From Streptomyces sp. BA2 (GTDB lineage Bacteria; Actinomycetota; Actinomycetes; Streptomycetales; Streptomycetaceae): a DNA stretch of 64,000 bases. The DNA is taken from positions 3,236,001 through 3,300,000 of the forward strand of contig NZ_WSRO01000002.1 in assembly GCF_009769735.1 (NCBI RefSeq). Direction: 5' to 3'. Of the stretch, positions 34,152 through 41,588 are shown in pieces; position 1 is the first letter of the stretch, and each line of letters begins with the position of its first letter. Below the pieces are notes generated by a model. It searched no databases and was not told the origin of the DNA. It was given only the letters and a program-made list of their open reading frames with translations. The position numbers and the translations under genes were made by a program.

Positions 34152-34172
34152 TGGTTACCCGACGGGTAACCA
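34152..34172. promoter_or_regulatory. Perfect 21-bp palindrome upstream of hrdA
   Basis: 10-bp arms around a single central A; each inner arm reads GGTTACCCG / CGGGTAACC. It lies about 235 nt upstream of the chosen hrdA start. It looks like a dimeric repressor or activator site (TetR- or LacI-like size). Confidence 0.6.
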
Positions 34173-34258
34173 GCCGGGAGCCGGGTGAACCCTCGCGCCC
34201 CATCCGAAGGAGGCTCCCGCCTGCCGGGGCGAACCTCAGCCGGCACGCGAGGGGCGAC

Positions 34259-34460
34259 TCAGCACTTGCCGGGGGGCGGGGCAGCGCTTGCGCGAGGGGC
34301 GGGCAACGCCTGGGAGAGGGGCGAGGCAGCGCTTGCGCGAGGGGCTGGTCAGCGCTTGCGCGGGAGGGGGCTCGGCGCCTGCGCAAAGGGGCGGGCCGGC
34401 AACCCGCGCGAAGGGCAGGGCGGCGTGCGTGAGGGGCAGGCCAGCGCTTGTGTGGGAGGG
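34259..34460 (+). repeat. About nine degenerate 22-23-bp tandem repeats
   Basis: The unit reads roughly CAGCGCTTGCGCGAGGGGC followed by 3-4 variable bases. The best two copies are identical over 20 nt (34281-34300 and 34326-34345); others at about 34259, 34303, 34350, 34375, 34400, 34423 and 34441 are diverged. Confidence 0.7.
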
Positions 34461-34577
34461 TGCTCGGTGGGTGGCTTGCTTCGCCGTCGGCGTGCGCTGT
34501 GGGCGCTCTGCTCCCGGCGGGGCCGTGGAGCCCGGGTCCCGCTCGTGCGGAGTTTCAGTGCTGCCCCGAGCGGGAGC

Positions 34578-36488
34578 TCAGAGCGCGTCGGCGCCGCGCT
34601 CGCGCAGTGCCCTGCCGTACTGCTGGAGGACCCACAACTCGTTCTGGACAGCCGTCAGTTGCGCGGAGTCGCCCTGTGCGCTCAGGCGGGCCAGGCTGCC
34701 CTGGACGTCGCGGACGCGGCGGTCGACGGCGCGCAGCCGGACCTCGACCAGCTGCTGGCCCGCATAGATCTCGTCCACCGTCTTGCGCAGGATCGCCTCG
34801 ACGGCAAGCTCCGTGACCATGGCGCGGACCGTGTCGTCCGGCGCCGCGTCCAGGACGCGGGCGAGGTAGGTCTGCGGCTCGGGGATGCCCGCCTCGGCGC
34901 CGCCCGCCTCCTCGACGCACTGGCGCACCGCCGCGTACGGCGGCGCGGTGAACTCGTCCGCGCCGTACGCGTCGAAGGCCGGGGAGACCAGCTCCGGGCG
35001 CTGCAGGGCCAGTTTGAGCAGCTCGCGCTCGGTGCGGTGGGCGGGGCTGCGCAGGGTGAGCGCCGGGCCGGAGGGCGCGGACGACGGCGCCGAGGGCCCG
35101 TACTGCTGGGCCTGGTGCGTGCGCTGCTGCTGCGGGGCCGGGCCCCTGCCGCCCCGGTCGCGGGCCCAACGCGCCAGCTGGGCCACGCGCTTGACCACGA
35201 ACTGGGTGTCCAGGATGCCGAGCATCCCGGCGAGCTGGACGGCCACTTCGTGCTGCGCGCCGCTGTTCTTGATGCGGGCGACGACGGGCGCCGCCTCGTC
35301 CAGGGCGGCGGCGCGGCCCGCGGGGGTCTCCAGGTCGTAGCGCGCGACGATCTGGCGCAGCGCGAACTCGAAGAGCGGCGTGCGGGGTTCGACGAGGTCG
35401 GCGACCGCTCCGTCCCCCTTGGCGAGGCGCAGCTCGCAGGGGTCCATGCCCTCGGGCGCGATGGCGATGTACGTCTCGGCGGCGAACTTCTGGTCGTCCT
35501 CGAAGGCGCGCAGGGCGGCCTTCTGGCCCGCCGCGTCGCCGTCGAAGGTGAAGATCACGCGCGCGGAGCCGTTGTCCATCAGGAGGCGGCGCAGGATCTT
35601 GATGTGGTCGCCGCCGAAGGCGGTGCCGCAGGTCGCGATGGCCGTGGTGACGCCGGCGAGGTGGCAGGCCATGACGTCGGTGTACCCCTCGACGACGACC
35701 GCGCGGGAGGTCTTGGCGATCTCCTTCTTGGCGAGGTCGACCCCGTAGAGCACCTGGCCCTTCTTGTAGATCGGCGTCTCGGGGGTGTTGAGGTACTTGG
35801 GGCCGTTGTCGTCGTCCCGCAGCTTGCGCGCTCCGAAGCCGACGACCTCGCCGCTGATGTCGCGGATCGGCCACATCAGACGGCCGCGGAAGCGGTCGAT
35901 GGGGCCGCGGCGGCCTTCCTGGGAGATGCCGGAGAGCGTCAGCTCCTTGTCGGTGAAGCCCTTGCCGCGCAGGAACCGGGTGAGGTGGTCCCAGCCCGCC
36001 GGGCTGTAGCCGACGCCGAAGTGCGCGGCGGCGGCCTGGTCGAAGCCGCGCTCGGCCAGGAACTTCCGGCCGATCTCGGCCTCGGGGCTCTCCAGCTGCT
36101 CGATGTAGAACTGCGCGGCGATCTTGTGGGCCTCGACGAGACGGATGCGCTCGCCGCGCTGGTTCGAGGGGTTGTACCCGCCCTCCTCGTACCGCAGCGT
36201 GATGCCCGCCTGGGCGGCGAGGCGCTCGACCGTCTCCGAGAAGGTGAGGTGGTCGATCTTCATCACGAAGGCGATCGTGTCGCCGCCTTCCTGGCAGCCG
36301 AAGCAGTGGAAGAGACCCTTGCTGGGGCTGACCTGGAAGGACGGTGACTTCTCGTCGTGGAAGGGGCACAGGCCCTTGAGGTTGCCTCCGCCCGCGTTCC
36401 GCAGCTGGAGGTAGTCGGAGACCACGGCGTCGATCGGGACCGCGTCCCGAACCGCCTTCACGTCCTCGTCATTGATCCTGCCTGCCAC
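34578..36488 (-). CDS. dnaG: DNA primase
   Basis: 636 residues from ATG 36488. The N-terminal zinc finger is LCPFHDEKSPSFQVSPSKGLFHCFGCQEGGD (C-x2-H ... C-x2-C). The catalytic core has the RNAP-basic motif YLNTPETPIYKKGQVLYG, and the TOPRIM domain has VVVEGYTDVMACHLAG and FTFDGDAAGQKAA. The C-terminal DnaB-binding helicase domain follows a Gln/Pro-rich linker (about 445-475). It makes RNA primers for lagging-strand synthesis. Length and all motifs are those of a normal actinobacterial DnaG. It lies 45 nt from the flavoprotein gene on the same strand. Confidence 0.97.
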   Translation of the reverse strand: MAGRINDEDVKAVRDAVPIDAVVSDYLQLRNAGGGNLKGLCPFHDEKSPSFQVSPSKGLFHCFGCQEGGDTIAFVMKIDHLTFSETVERLAAQAGITLRYEEGGYNPSNQRGERIRLVEAHKIAAQFYIEQLESPEAEIGRKFLAERGFDQAAAAHFGVGYSPAGWDHLTRFLRGKGFTDKELTLSGISQEGRRGPIDRFRGRLMWPIRDISGEVVGFGARKLRDDDNGPKYLNTPETPIYKKGQVLYGVDLAKKEIAKTSRAVVVEGYTDVMACHLAGVTTAIATCGTAFGGDHIKILRRLLMDNGSARVIFTFDGDAAGQKAALRAFEDDQKFAAETYIAIAPEGMDPCELRLAKGDGAVADLVEPRTPLFEFALRQIVARYDLETPAGRAAALDEAAPVVARIKNSGAQHEVAVQLAGMLGILDTQFVVKRVAQLARWARDRGGRGPAPQQQRTHQAQQYGPSAPSSAPSGPALTLRSPAHRTERELLKLALQRPELVSPAFDAYGADEFTAPPYAAVRQCVEEAGGAEAGIPEPQTYLARVLDAAPDDTVRAMVTELAVEAILRKTVDEIYAGQQLVEVRLRAVDRRVRDVQGSLARLSAQGDSAQLTAVQNELWVLQQYGRALRERGADAL

Positions 36489-36532
36489 GTTGGAATACTA
36501 CGGCCCTGCTCCGACACTCCCGCCCTGCCCCG

Positions 36533-37795
36533 TCACCCGAGCAGCGTCTCCAGAGGGACGGACGGGTCGGAGAGGGACTCGGCGGGCGGCCGCGCGCCCG
36601 CGCGGATCAGCTTCTGGATGGTGTCCGTGACGTCCCACACATTTACGTTCATCCCGGCGAGGATCCGTCCCTCGCTCAGCCAGAAGGCGACGAACTCCCG
36701 CTTCCCCGCGTCGCCTCGGACCACGACCTGGTCGTACGTCCCCGGGGGCGCCCATCCCGAGTACTCCAGGCCCACGTCGTACTGGTCCGAGAAGAAGTAG
36801 GGCACCCGGTCGTACGTCACGTCCTTGCCGAGCATCGCGCGGGCCGCGGCCGGGCCGCCGTTGAGGGCGTTCGCCCAGTGCTCCACGCGCAGCCTCGTGT
36901 CGAAGAGCGGGTGCTGGACAGCGGCCACGTCGCCCGCCGCGAAGATGTCCGGGTCCGAGGTCCGCAGGGTGGCGTCGACCACGACGCCGCCGCCGTGCGC
37001 CCGGTCGGCGATTTCGAGCCCGGCCGACTCGGCGAGCGCGGTGCGCGGCGCGGCGCCGATCGCGGCGAGCACGTCGTGCGCGGGGTGCTCCTCGCCGTCG
37101 TCCGTGCGGGCGGCGAGGACCAGGCCGTCCTCCCCCGCGATCTCGGTGAGCGTGGCGCCGAAGTGGAAGCGCACGCCGTGCTCGGCGTGCAGGTCGGTGA
37201 ACATCTGGCCGAGCTCGGGGCCGAGGACCGCGTGCAGCGGGGTGGGCTGGGGCTCGACGACGGTGACCTCCGCGCCGTACGTCCGCGCGGCGGCGGCGAC
37301 CTCAAGGCCGATCCAGCCCGCTCCGGCGATCACCAGGTGGCCGTTGTCACGGCCGAGACTGGCGAGAACCTGACGCAGCCGGTCGGCGTGCGCGAGGCGG
37401 CGCAGGTGGTGCACGCCCACCAGGCCGGTGCCGGGGACGTCGAGACGGCGCGGCTCCGCGCCCGTGGCCAGGAGGAGTTTGTCGTAGTGGATGACGGCGC
37501 GGTCACCGAGGTGGACGGCCTTGGCCGTGCGGTCGATGGAGACGACGGTCTGGCCGAGGTGCAGCTCCACGTCCGACTGTGCGTACCAGGCGGGTTCGTG
37601 GACGAAGACGCTGTCGCGCTCCTCCTTGCCCAGGAGATATCCCTTCGACAGGGGTGGGCGCTCGTACGGGTGGTCGCGTTCGTCGCCGATGAGGATCACC
37701 CGGCCGGTGAAGCCCTCGGACCGGAGTGTCTCGGCCGCTTTCGCGCCCGCGAGACCTCCTCCGACAATGACGAACGTCTGATCCGCGTCGACCAC
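36533..37795 (-). CDS. FAD/NAD(P)-dependent ferredoxin-reductase-like oxidoreductase
   Basis: 420 residues from GTG 37795, with a strong GAGGAGG 6 nt upstream. FAD-binding GGGLAGAKAAETLR and the second nucleotide site GAGWIGLEVAAAARTYGAEVTVVE flank the family ERPPLSKGYL motif; DIFAAGDVAA is the C-terminal FAD site, followed by the reductase C domain (YDVGLEYSGWAP... KREFVAFWLSEGRILAGMNVNV). Such proteins pass electrons from NAD(P)H to ferredoxins or rubredoxins, often for cytochrome P450 or dioxygenases. No ferredoxin or P450 gene is adjacent, so the partner is unknown. It is probably in one unit with dnaG. Confidence 0.9.
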   Translation of the reverse strand: MVDADQTFVIVGGGLAGAKAAETLRSEGFTGRVILIGDERDHPYERPPLSKGYLLGKEERDSVFVHEPAWYAQSDVELHLGQTVVSIDRTAKAVHLGDRAVIHYDKLLLATGAEPRRLDVPGTGLVGVHHLRRLAHADRLRQVLASLGRDNGHLVIAGAGWIGLEVAAAARTYGAEVTVVEPQPTPLHAVLGPELGQMFTDLHAEHGVRFHFGATLTEIAGEDGLVLAARTDDGEEHPAHDVLAAIGAAPRTALAESAGLEIADRAHGGGVVVDATLRTSDPDIFAAGDVAAVQHPLFDTRLRVEHWANALNGGPAAARAMLGKDVTYDRVPYFFSDQYDVGLEYSGWAPPGTYDQVVVRGDAGKREFVAFWLSEGRILAGMNVNVWDVTDTIQKLIRAGARPPAESLSDPSVPLETLLG

Positions 37796-37939
37796 TTGAT
37801 GCCTCCTCAAAGCCTTGCCGTCAGGGGGGAGCGTCCCGCACGGAGCGTGATGGGGGAAGGGGTTGGGACCCGATCCGGCCAGTTTTCGTCACGCCCCGTG
37901 GTCGATCGGGTCATTCCGCATATGTCAGGGCTATACATG

Positions 37940-39262
37940 TCAGGGCTGTCTCGCCGTGAGCCGCGCGTGCAGGGAACGCGCGGCGGCGTCCGTGAGGGAC
38001 GCGATCTGGTCGACGACGACGCGCAGGGCCGCGCGGTCGTCGTGCGCGGAGTCGTAGAGCGCGCGGAACTGCGGGTCGAGCCCTTCGGGGGCGCGGGCCG
38101 TGAGCGCCTCGGCCAGCTCGGCGACGACGATCCGCTGATCCGCGCGCAGCCGCTCCTGGGCGGGGCGCTGCATCACGTAGCGGTCGGCGACGGCCTTGAG
38201 GACCGCGCACTCGTGGCGTGCCTCGCGCGGGACGACGAGTTCGGCGGCGTACCGGGTGAGGGGGCCCTTGCCGTACCGCAGGCGTGTGGCGCTCTCGGCG
38301 GCGAGGCAGAAGTGGCCGATGAGCTGGCTGGTTGCGTCCTTCAGGCGGCCCTGGGCGATCGCCGAGCCGTCGTACCCGTGCGGCCACCACTCCTGCTCCA
38401 GGAGGCGGTCGAGGGCTTCGGAGAGCTCTTCGGGGTCGGTGTCCGCCGGTACGTAGCGGCCGATGGCGACGGCGAAGATGTCCTGGCGCTCGGGCTCGGC
38501 GTGCAGCAGGTTCGGGTCGAGGTGCCCGGCGTGCAGGCCGTCCTCGATGTCGTGCACCGAATACGCCACGTCGTCCGCCCAGTCCATGACCTGGGCCTCG
38601 AAGCAGATGCGGCGGCCGGGGGCTTCCTTGCGGACCCAGTCGAAGACCGGCCGGTCGTCTTCGTAGACCCCGAACTTGGTGGACGCCGGGTCGGTGGGGT
38701 GGGAGCCGCGCGGCCAGGGGTACTTGGTGGCGGCGTCCAGGGCGGCGCGGGTCAGATTGAGCCCCACGCTGACCAGTTCGTCCGTCTGCTCACTTCTCAC
38801 GAAGCGTTTCGGCTCGATGCGGGTGAGCAGGCGCAGTGACTGGGCGTTGCCCTCGAAACCGCCGCAGCTCTCCGCGACTTCGTTCAGCGCCTGCTCGCCG
38901 TTGTGCCCGAAGGGCGGGTGGCCCATGTCGTGGGAGAGGCAGGCGGTCTCCACCAGGTCGGGGTCGCAGCCGAGGGCGGCGCCGAGCTCGCGGCCGACCT
39001 GGGCGCACTCCAGGGAGTGCGTCAGGCGGGTGCGGGCGCTGGCGTCCCACGCCTCGTTGCTACGCGTGCCGGGGGTGACCACCTGAGTCTTTCCGGCGAG
39101 GCGGCGCAGTGCCGAGGAGTGCAGGACGCGCGCGCGGTCCCGCTGGAAGGCGGTGCGCCCCGGCCTCTTGTCCGGCTCGGTGGCCCATCGCTCGACGGCG
39201 CCCTTGTCATAGGCAGCCTCGACCGCCTCGTCGTCGTACGCGTTCGGTGCAGTGCCTTCCAT
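37940..39262 (-). CDS. dgt: Deoxyguanosinetriphosphate triphosphohydrolase (dGTPase)
   Basis: 440 residues from ATG 39262 ([18 protein letters not shown]). HD-superfamily metal ligands are His in [10 protein letters not shown], His-Asp in [17 protein letters not shown], and Asp in [17 protein letters not shown]. It opens with [27 protein letters not shown], the typical dGTPase substrate-site segment. The enzyme hydrolyses dGTP (and often other dNTPs) to the nucleoside and triphosphate and helps set dNTP pools. An ATGTCAGGGCT direct repeat (37922 and 37937) spans its stop codon. Earlier in-frame codons encode an Arg/Pro-rich extension that is not conserved-looking. Confidence 0.93.
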   Translation of the reverse strand: MEGTAPNAYDDEAVEAAYDKGAVERWATEPDKRPGRTAFQRDRARVLHSSALRRLAGKTQVVTPGTRSNEAWDASARTRLTHSLECAQVGRELGAALGCDPDLVETACLSHDMGHPPFGHNGEQALNEVAESCGGFEGNAQSLRLLTRIEPKRFVRSEQTDELVSVGLNLTRAALDAATKYPWPRGSHPTDPASTKFGVYEDDRPVFDWVRKEAPGRRICFEAQVMDWADDVAYSVHDIEDGLHAGHLDPNLLHAEPERQDIFAVAIGRYVPADTDPEELSEALDRLLEQEWWPHGYDGSAIAQGRLKDATSQLIGHFCLAAESATRLRYGKGPLTRYAAELVVPREARHECAVLKAVADRYVMQRPAQERLRADQRIVVAELAEALTARAPEGLDPQFRALYDSAHDDRAALRVVVDQIASLTDAAARSLHARLTARQP

Positions 39263-39330
39263 GCACCGACAGTAAACGCAAGCAGTGACAAAGGGGGCTC
39301 CAGGGCTCCTCCGTGGCCGACAGGCGACGG

Positions 39331-40248
39331 TCAGGCGGAGGTCAGCTGACGGGGCGGAACCTGCGTGGCGGGGGCGGCCGCGCGGGCCTGGTCGTAGCGG
39401 TGCAGGAGGAGGCGGGCCATCGCCGGGTGGGCGCCGAGCGGGGCGGCCGCGATCCAGGGGGCGGCGTCGGCGCACTGCGTGGCGAAGCGGCCCGGCGCCG
39501 TGAAGTACGAGGCCACGGCGGTGCGGTGGCGGCCACGGGCGGCGAGGGCACGTACCGCACCGGGCACGCTGAGCGCGGAGGCCGCGGTCGGCGAGGCGTA
39601 GGCGGGAACCACCGGTACGCCGAGCCGCTGGGCGAGGAGGTACGCCGTGCGGCGGGTGTCCGTGGCGGAGTCCGGGTCGCGGGAGCCCGCGGCTGCGAGG
39701 ATCACTCCGGCGGTGCGCCGGCCGGCTTGGCCGAGTCCGGCAGGCCAGCCCGCTTCGAGGAGCCGGTCGTGCAGCGCGTCGACGAGCAGGGGGTGCGGGC
39801 CGAGGGGGGCGGCGACCCGCGTGTCGAGGTGGGGCGCGCCCGCGGCGGCCTCGGGGATGTCGTGCTTGACGTGGTAGCCGCGGCTGAGGAGCAGCGGTAC
39901 GAGGACCGCGGAGCCGGTCGCCGCGGCCAGGGTGTCGGTGAGCAGCGGCTCGTTCAGCTCGATGTGGCCCAGGCGCACGGTGAGCCCGGGCCTCAGCTCA
40001 CGGACCCGTTCGATGAGCGCCGTGACGGTGGCGAGAGCGCGGGGGTCACGGCTGCCGTGGGCGACCACGACGAGGGCGGGCGGCGGTGCGGTCACGGGCG
40101 CGGGCGCCGGTGCCGTGCGACGCCTGCCGTCGCGCGACACGAGGGCGAGCTGACTGCCGAGCTGGCGGGTGATTCGGTCCATGATGTGCGCCGTACTTTC
40201 GAGAGGGGTGCTGCCGGACTCATCGCGAAGAGGGTTCGACGGCGTCAT
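39331..40248 (-). CDS. Sirohydrochlorin chelatase (CbiX/SirB family)
   Basis: 305 residues from ATG 40248; an ATG at 40182 is a possible later start, since the first ~50 residues look disordered. The active-site opening [16 protein letters not shown] carries the metal-site His, and HVKHDIPEA carries the second His of CbiX-type chelatases. The domain is duplicated (second half [15 protein letters not shown], without the second His), as in the long, two-domain members. It inserts Fe2+ (for siroheme) or Co2+ (for B12) into sirohydrochlorin. NirB encoded at 54.8 kb needs siroheme, so iron insertion for nitrite reduction is a reasonable role here. Confidence 0.85.
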   Translation of the reverse strand: MTPSNPLRDESGSTPLESTAHIMDRITRQLGSQLALVSRDGRRRTAPAPAPVTAPPPALVVVAHGSRDPRALATVTALIERVRELRPGLTVRLGHIELNEPLLTDTLAAATGSAVLVPLLLSRGYHVKHDIPEAAAGAPHLDTRVAAPLGPHPLLVDALHDRLLEAGWPAGLGQAGRRTAGVILAAAGSRDPDSATDTRRTAYLLAQRLGVPVVPAYASPTAASALSVPGAVRALAARGRHRTAVASYFTAPGRFATQCADAAPWIAAAPLGAHPAMARLLLHRYDQARAAAPATQVPPRQLTSA

Positions 40249-40411
40249 GGACCGAGGATGGCCGCGCCGTATTGCGGTCGCGTTGCGCGCCGGTGACGGG
40301 CCCTTTCAACCTGGCTCACCGACGGTGCCGCGACGTTGTCAGTGCGGTCGCTTACCGTTGTGGACAGTGATCGGATCGGGGGGATCCGGCATCGGCGCAC
40401 GGGGGAACGGC

Positions 40412-41152
40412 ATGGAGCGGCCGGGGTGGATGCGTCCGGGGTGGCTGCGAGCGGGGTGGAAGCGGCCAGGGTGGAAGCGTCCGGGATGGCTGCGGCTGCC
40501 GCGTACGCGGCGGGGACAGCGGCGGGCCGTGCAGGCCTTCATGGCCGTGTGCGTGGTGGCGCTGCTGCCCGCGACGTGGCTCTTCGTGACGGCGGAGGGG
40601 CGATTGCACACGACGGCCGACGTGCCGCGCACGCGGGTCGCGGTCGTCTTCGGAGCCGGCCTCTGGGAGGGCGAACCCTCGCCGTATCTCGCGCACCGCC
40701 TCGACGCGGCGGCCGAGTTGTACGAGGCGGGACGGATAGAGGTCGTCCTCGTCACCGGGGACAACAGCCGCGTGGATTACGACGAGCCGGACGCCATGCG
40801 CGCGTATCTGACCGAGCGGGGTGTGCCGGGACGGCGGATCGTCAGCGATTACGCGGGCTTCGACACCTGGGACTCCTGCGTGCGCGCCAAGAAGGTGTTC
40901 GGCGTCGACCGTGCGGTGCTGATCAGCCAGGGCTTCCATATACGCAGGGCCGTCGCGCTCTGCCGCGCGGCGGGCGTCTCGTCGTACGGCGTCGGGGTCG
41001 ACGCCAAGCACGACGCGACCTGGTACTACGGCGGCGCGAGGGAGCTGTTCGCGGCGGGCAAGGCGGCGTTCGACTCGGCGTTTCAACCGGATCCGCGTTT
41101 CCTCGGGCCCCGGGAGCCCGGCGTGGACCGGGCACTGGCCGCGCCTCGCTAA
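40412..41152 (+). CDS. SanA/YdcF-like DUF218 membrane protein with PGW repeats
   Basis: 246 residues from ATG 40412 (GGGGGAA upstream). Residues 3-28 are five near-repeats of (R/K)PGWxR, strongly basic and Trp-rich. Then comes one membrane span (about 43-60, AVCVVALLPATWLFV) and a DUF218 domain: VAVVFGAGLWEGEPSPYLAHRLDAA, EVVLVTGDNS, YDEPDAMRAYLTERGVP, FDTWDSCVRAKKVF and LISQGFHIRRAVALCRAAG. SanA in enterobacteria affects envelope barrier function. The exact biochemical role of the family is not known. The repeats give the gene's 5' end an unusual tandem structure. The domain faces outwards if the basic N-terminus is cytoplasmic. Confidence 0.85.
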   Translation: MERPGWMRPGWLRAGWKRPGWKRPGWLRLPRTRRGQRRAVQAFMAVCVVALLPATWLFVTAEGRLHTTADVPRTRVAVVFGAGLWEGEPSPYLAHRLDAAAELYEAGRIEVVLVTGDNSRVDYDEPDAMRAYLTERGVPGRRIVSDYAGFDTWDSCVRAKKVFGVDRAVLISQGFHIRRAVALCRAAGVSSYGVGVDAKHDATWYYGGARELFAAGKAAFDSAFQPDPRFLGPREPGVDRALAAPR

Positions 41153-41172
41153 GCCTGGCCCCTGGGCCTTGA

Positions 41173-41499
41173 GCGGGGTGCGGGGTGGCGTCTGCCCGCT
41201 CCCGCTCATCCGCCGGGTGCCGGTCGTGGTCCGTCCTCGCGCAGTTCCCCGCGCCCCTGACGGGGCACGACCGGGCTCACAGCGGGGCGCGGGGTGGCGT
41301 CTGCCCGCTCCCGCTCATCCGCCGGGTGCCGGTCGTGGTCCCTCCTCGCGCAGTTCCCCGCGCCCCCGACGGGGCACGACCGGGCTCACAGCGGGGTGCG
41401 GGGTGGCGTCTGCCCACTCCCGCTCATCCGCCGGGTGCCGGTCGTGGTCCCTCCTCGCGCAGTTCCCCGCGCCCCTGACGGGGCGCGGGCGGCTCACAG
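41173..41499 (+). repeat. 109-bp tandem repeat, three copies
   Basis: Units start at 41173, 41282 and 41391 (each GCGGGG(T/C)GCGGGGTGGCGT) and are nearly identical. Each contains GCGCAGTTCCCCGCGCCC followed by GACGGGGC, a partial or full hairpin. Confidence 0.95.
41466..41489 (+). terminator. Hairpin at the end of the 109-bp repeat array
   Basis: CCCGCGCCCC (41466-41475), loop TGAC, GGGGCGCGGG (41480-41489). It probably ends transcription of the SanA-like gene before nasA. Copies 1 and 2 of the repeat have a weakened version of the stem. Confidence 0.6.
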
Positions 41500-41525
41500 T
41501 GGGGGGCGGGGCTCGCTGAGGGCGG

Positions 41526-41565
41526 GTTACCGCGTGTGTAACGCGAATGCGTCGGGGGGCGTAAC
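41526..41565 (+). promoter_or_regulatory. GTTAC / GTAAC motifs upstream of nasA (possible GlnR region)
   Basis: GTTAC at 41526-41530 and GTAAC at 41538-41542 form an inverted repeat with a 7-nt centre; another GTAAC is at 41561-41565, 24 nt before the start codon. GlnR sites in Streptomyces are built from GTnAC and GAAAC half-sites; the spacing here is not canonical. Confidence 0.35.
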
Positions 41566-41588
41566 AAGCCCGGCGGACGCTGGGCCGT

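Larger units (their letters stand above)
33921..34577. other. 657-nt region between dnaG and the sigma-factor gene
   Basis: No gene is supported. It holds the sigma-gene leader, a 21-bp palindrome at 34152-34172, and an array of about nine degenerate 22-bp repeats at 34259-34460. A long plus-strand frame across it has wrong codon-position bias and runs antisense through dnaG. Confidence 0.6.
41153..41588. other. 436-nt intergenic region with three 109-bp tandem repeats
   Basis: No gene. It holds a 109-bp x3 array (41173-41499), a hairpin terminator at 41466-41489, and GTTAC/GTAAC motifs at 41526-41565 before nasA. Confidence 0.7.

Noticed and set aside
34259..34460. Possible CRISPR array
   Set aside because: Repeats are directly adjacent and degenerate, with no constant-repeat/unique-spacer pattern and no cas genes.
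34185..36347. 720-codon plus-strand frame over dnaG
   Set aside because: Antisense shadow of dnaG with wrong codon-position bias and repetitive low-complexity sequence at its start.
37922..37947. ATGTCAGGGCT direct repeat at the dgt stop codon
   Set aside because: Two 11-bp copies only, overlapping the coding end; too little to call a functional site.
41173..41499. Possible CRISPR or small tandem genes (116- and 97-codon frames)
   Set aside because: Units are 109 bp and abut; the frames exist only because 109-bp units lack stops in some phases and have no start signals.
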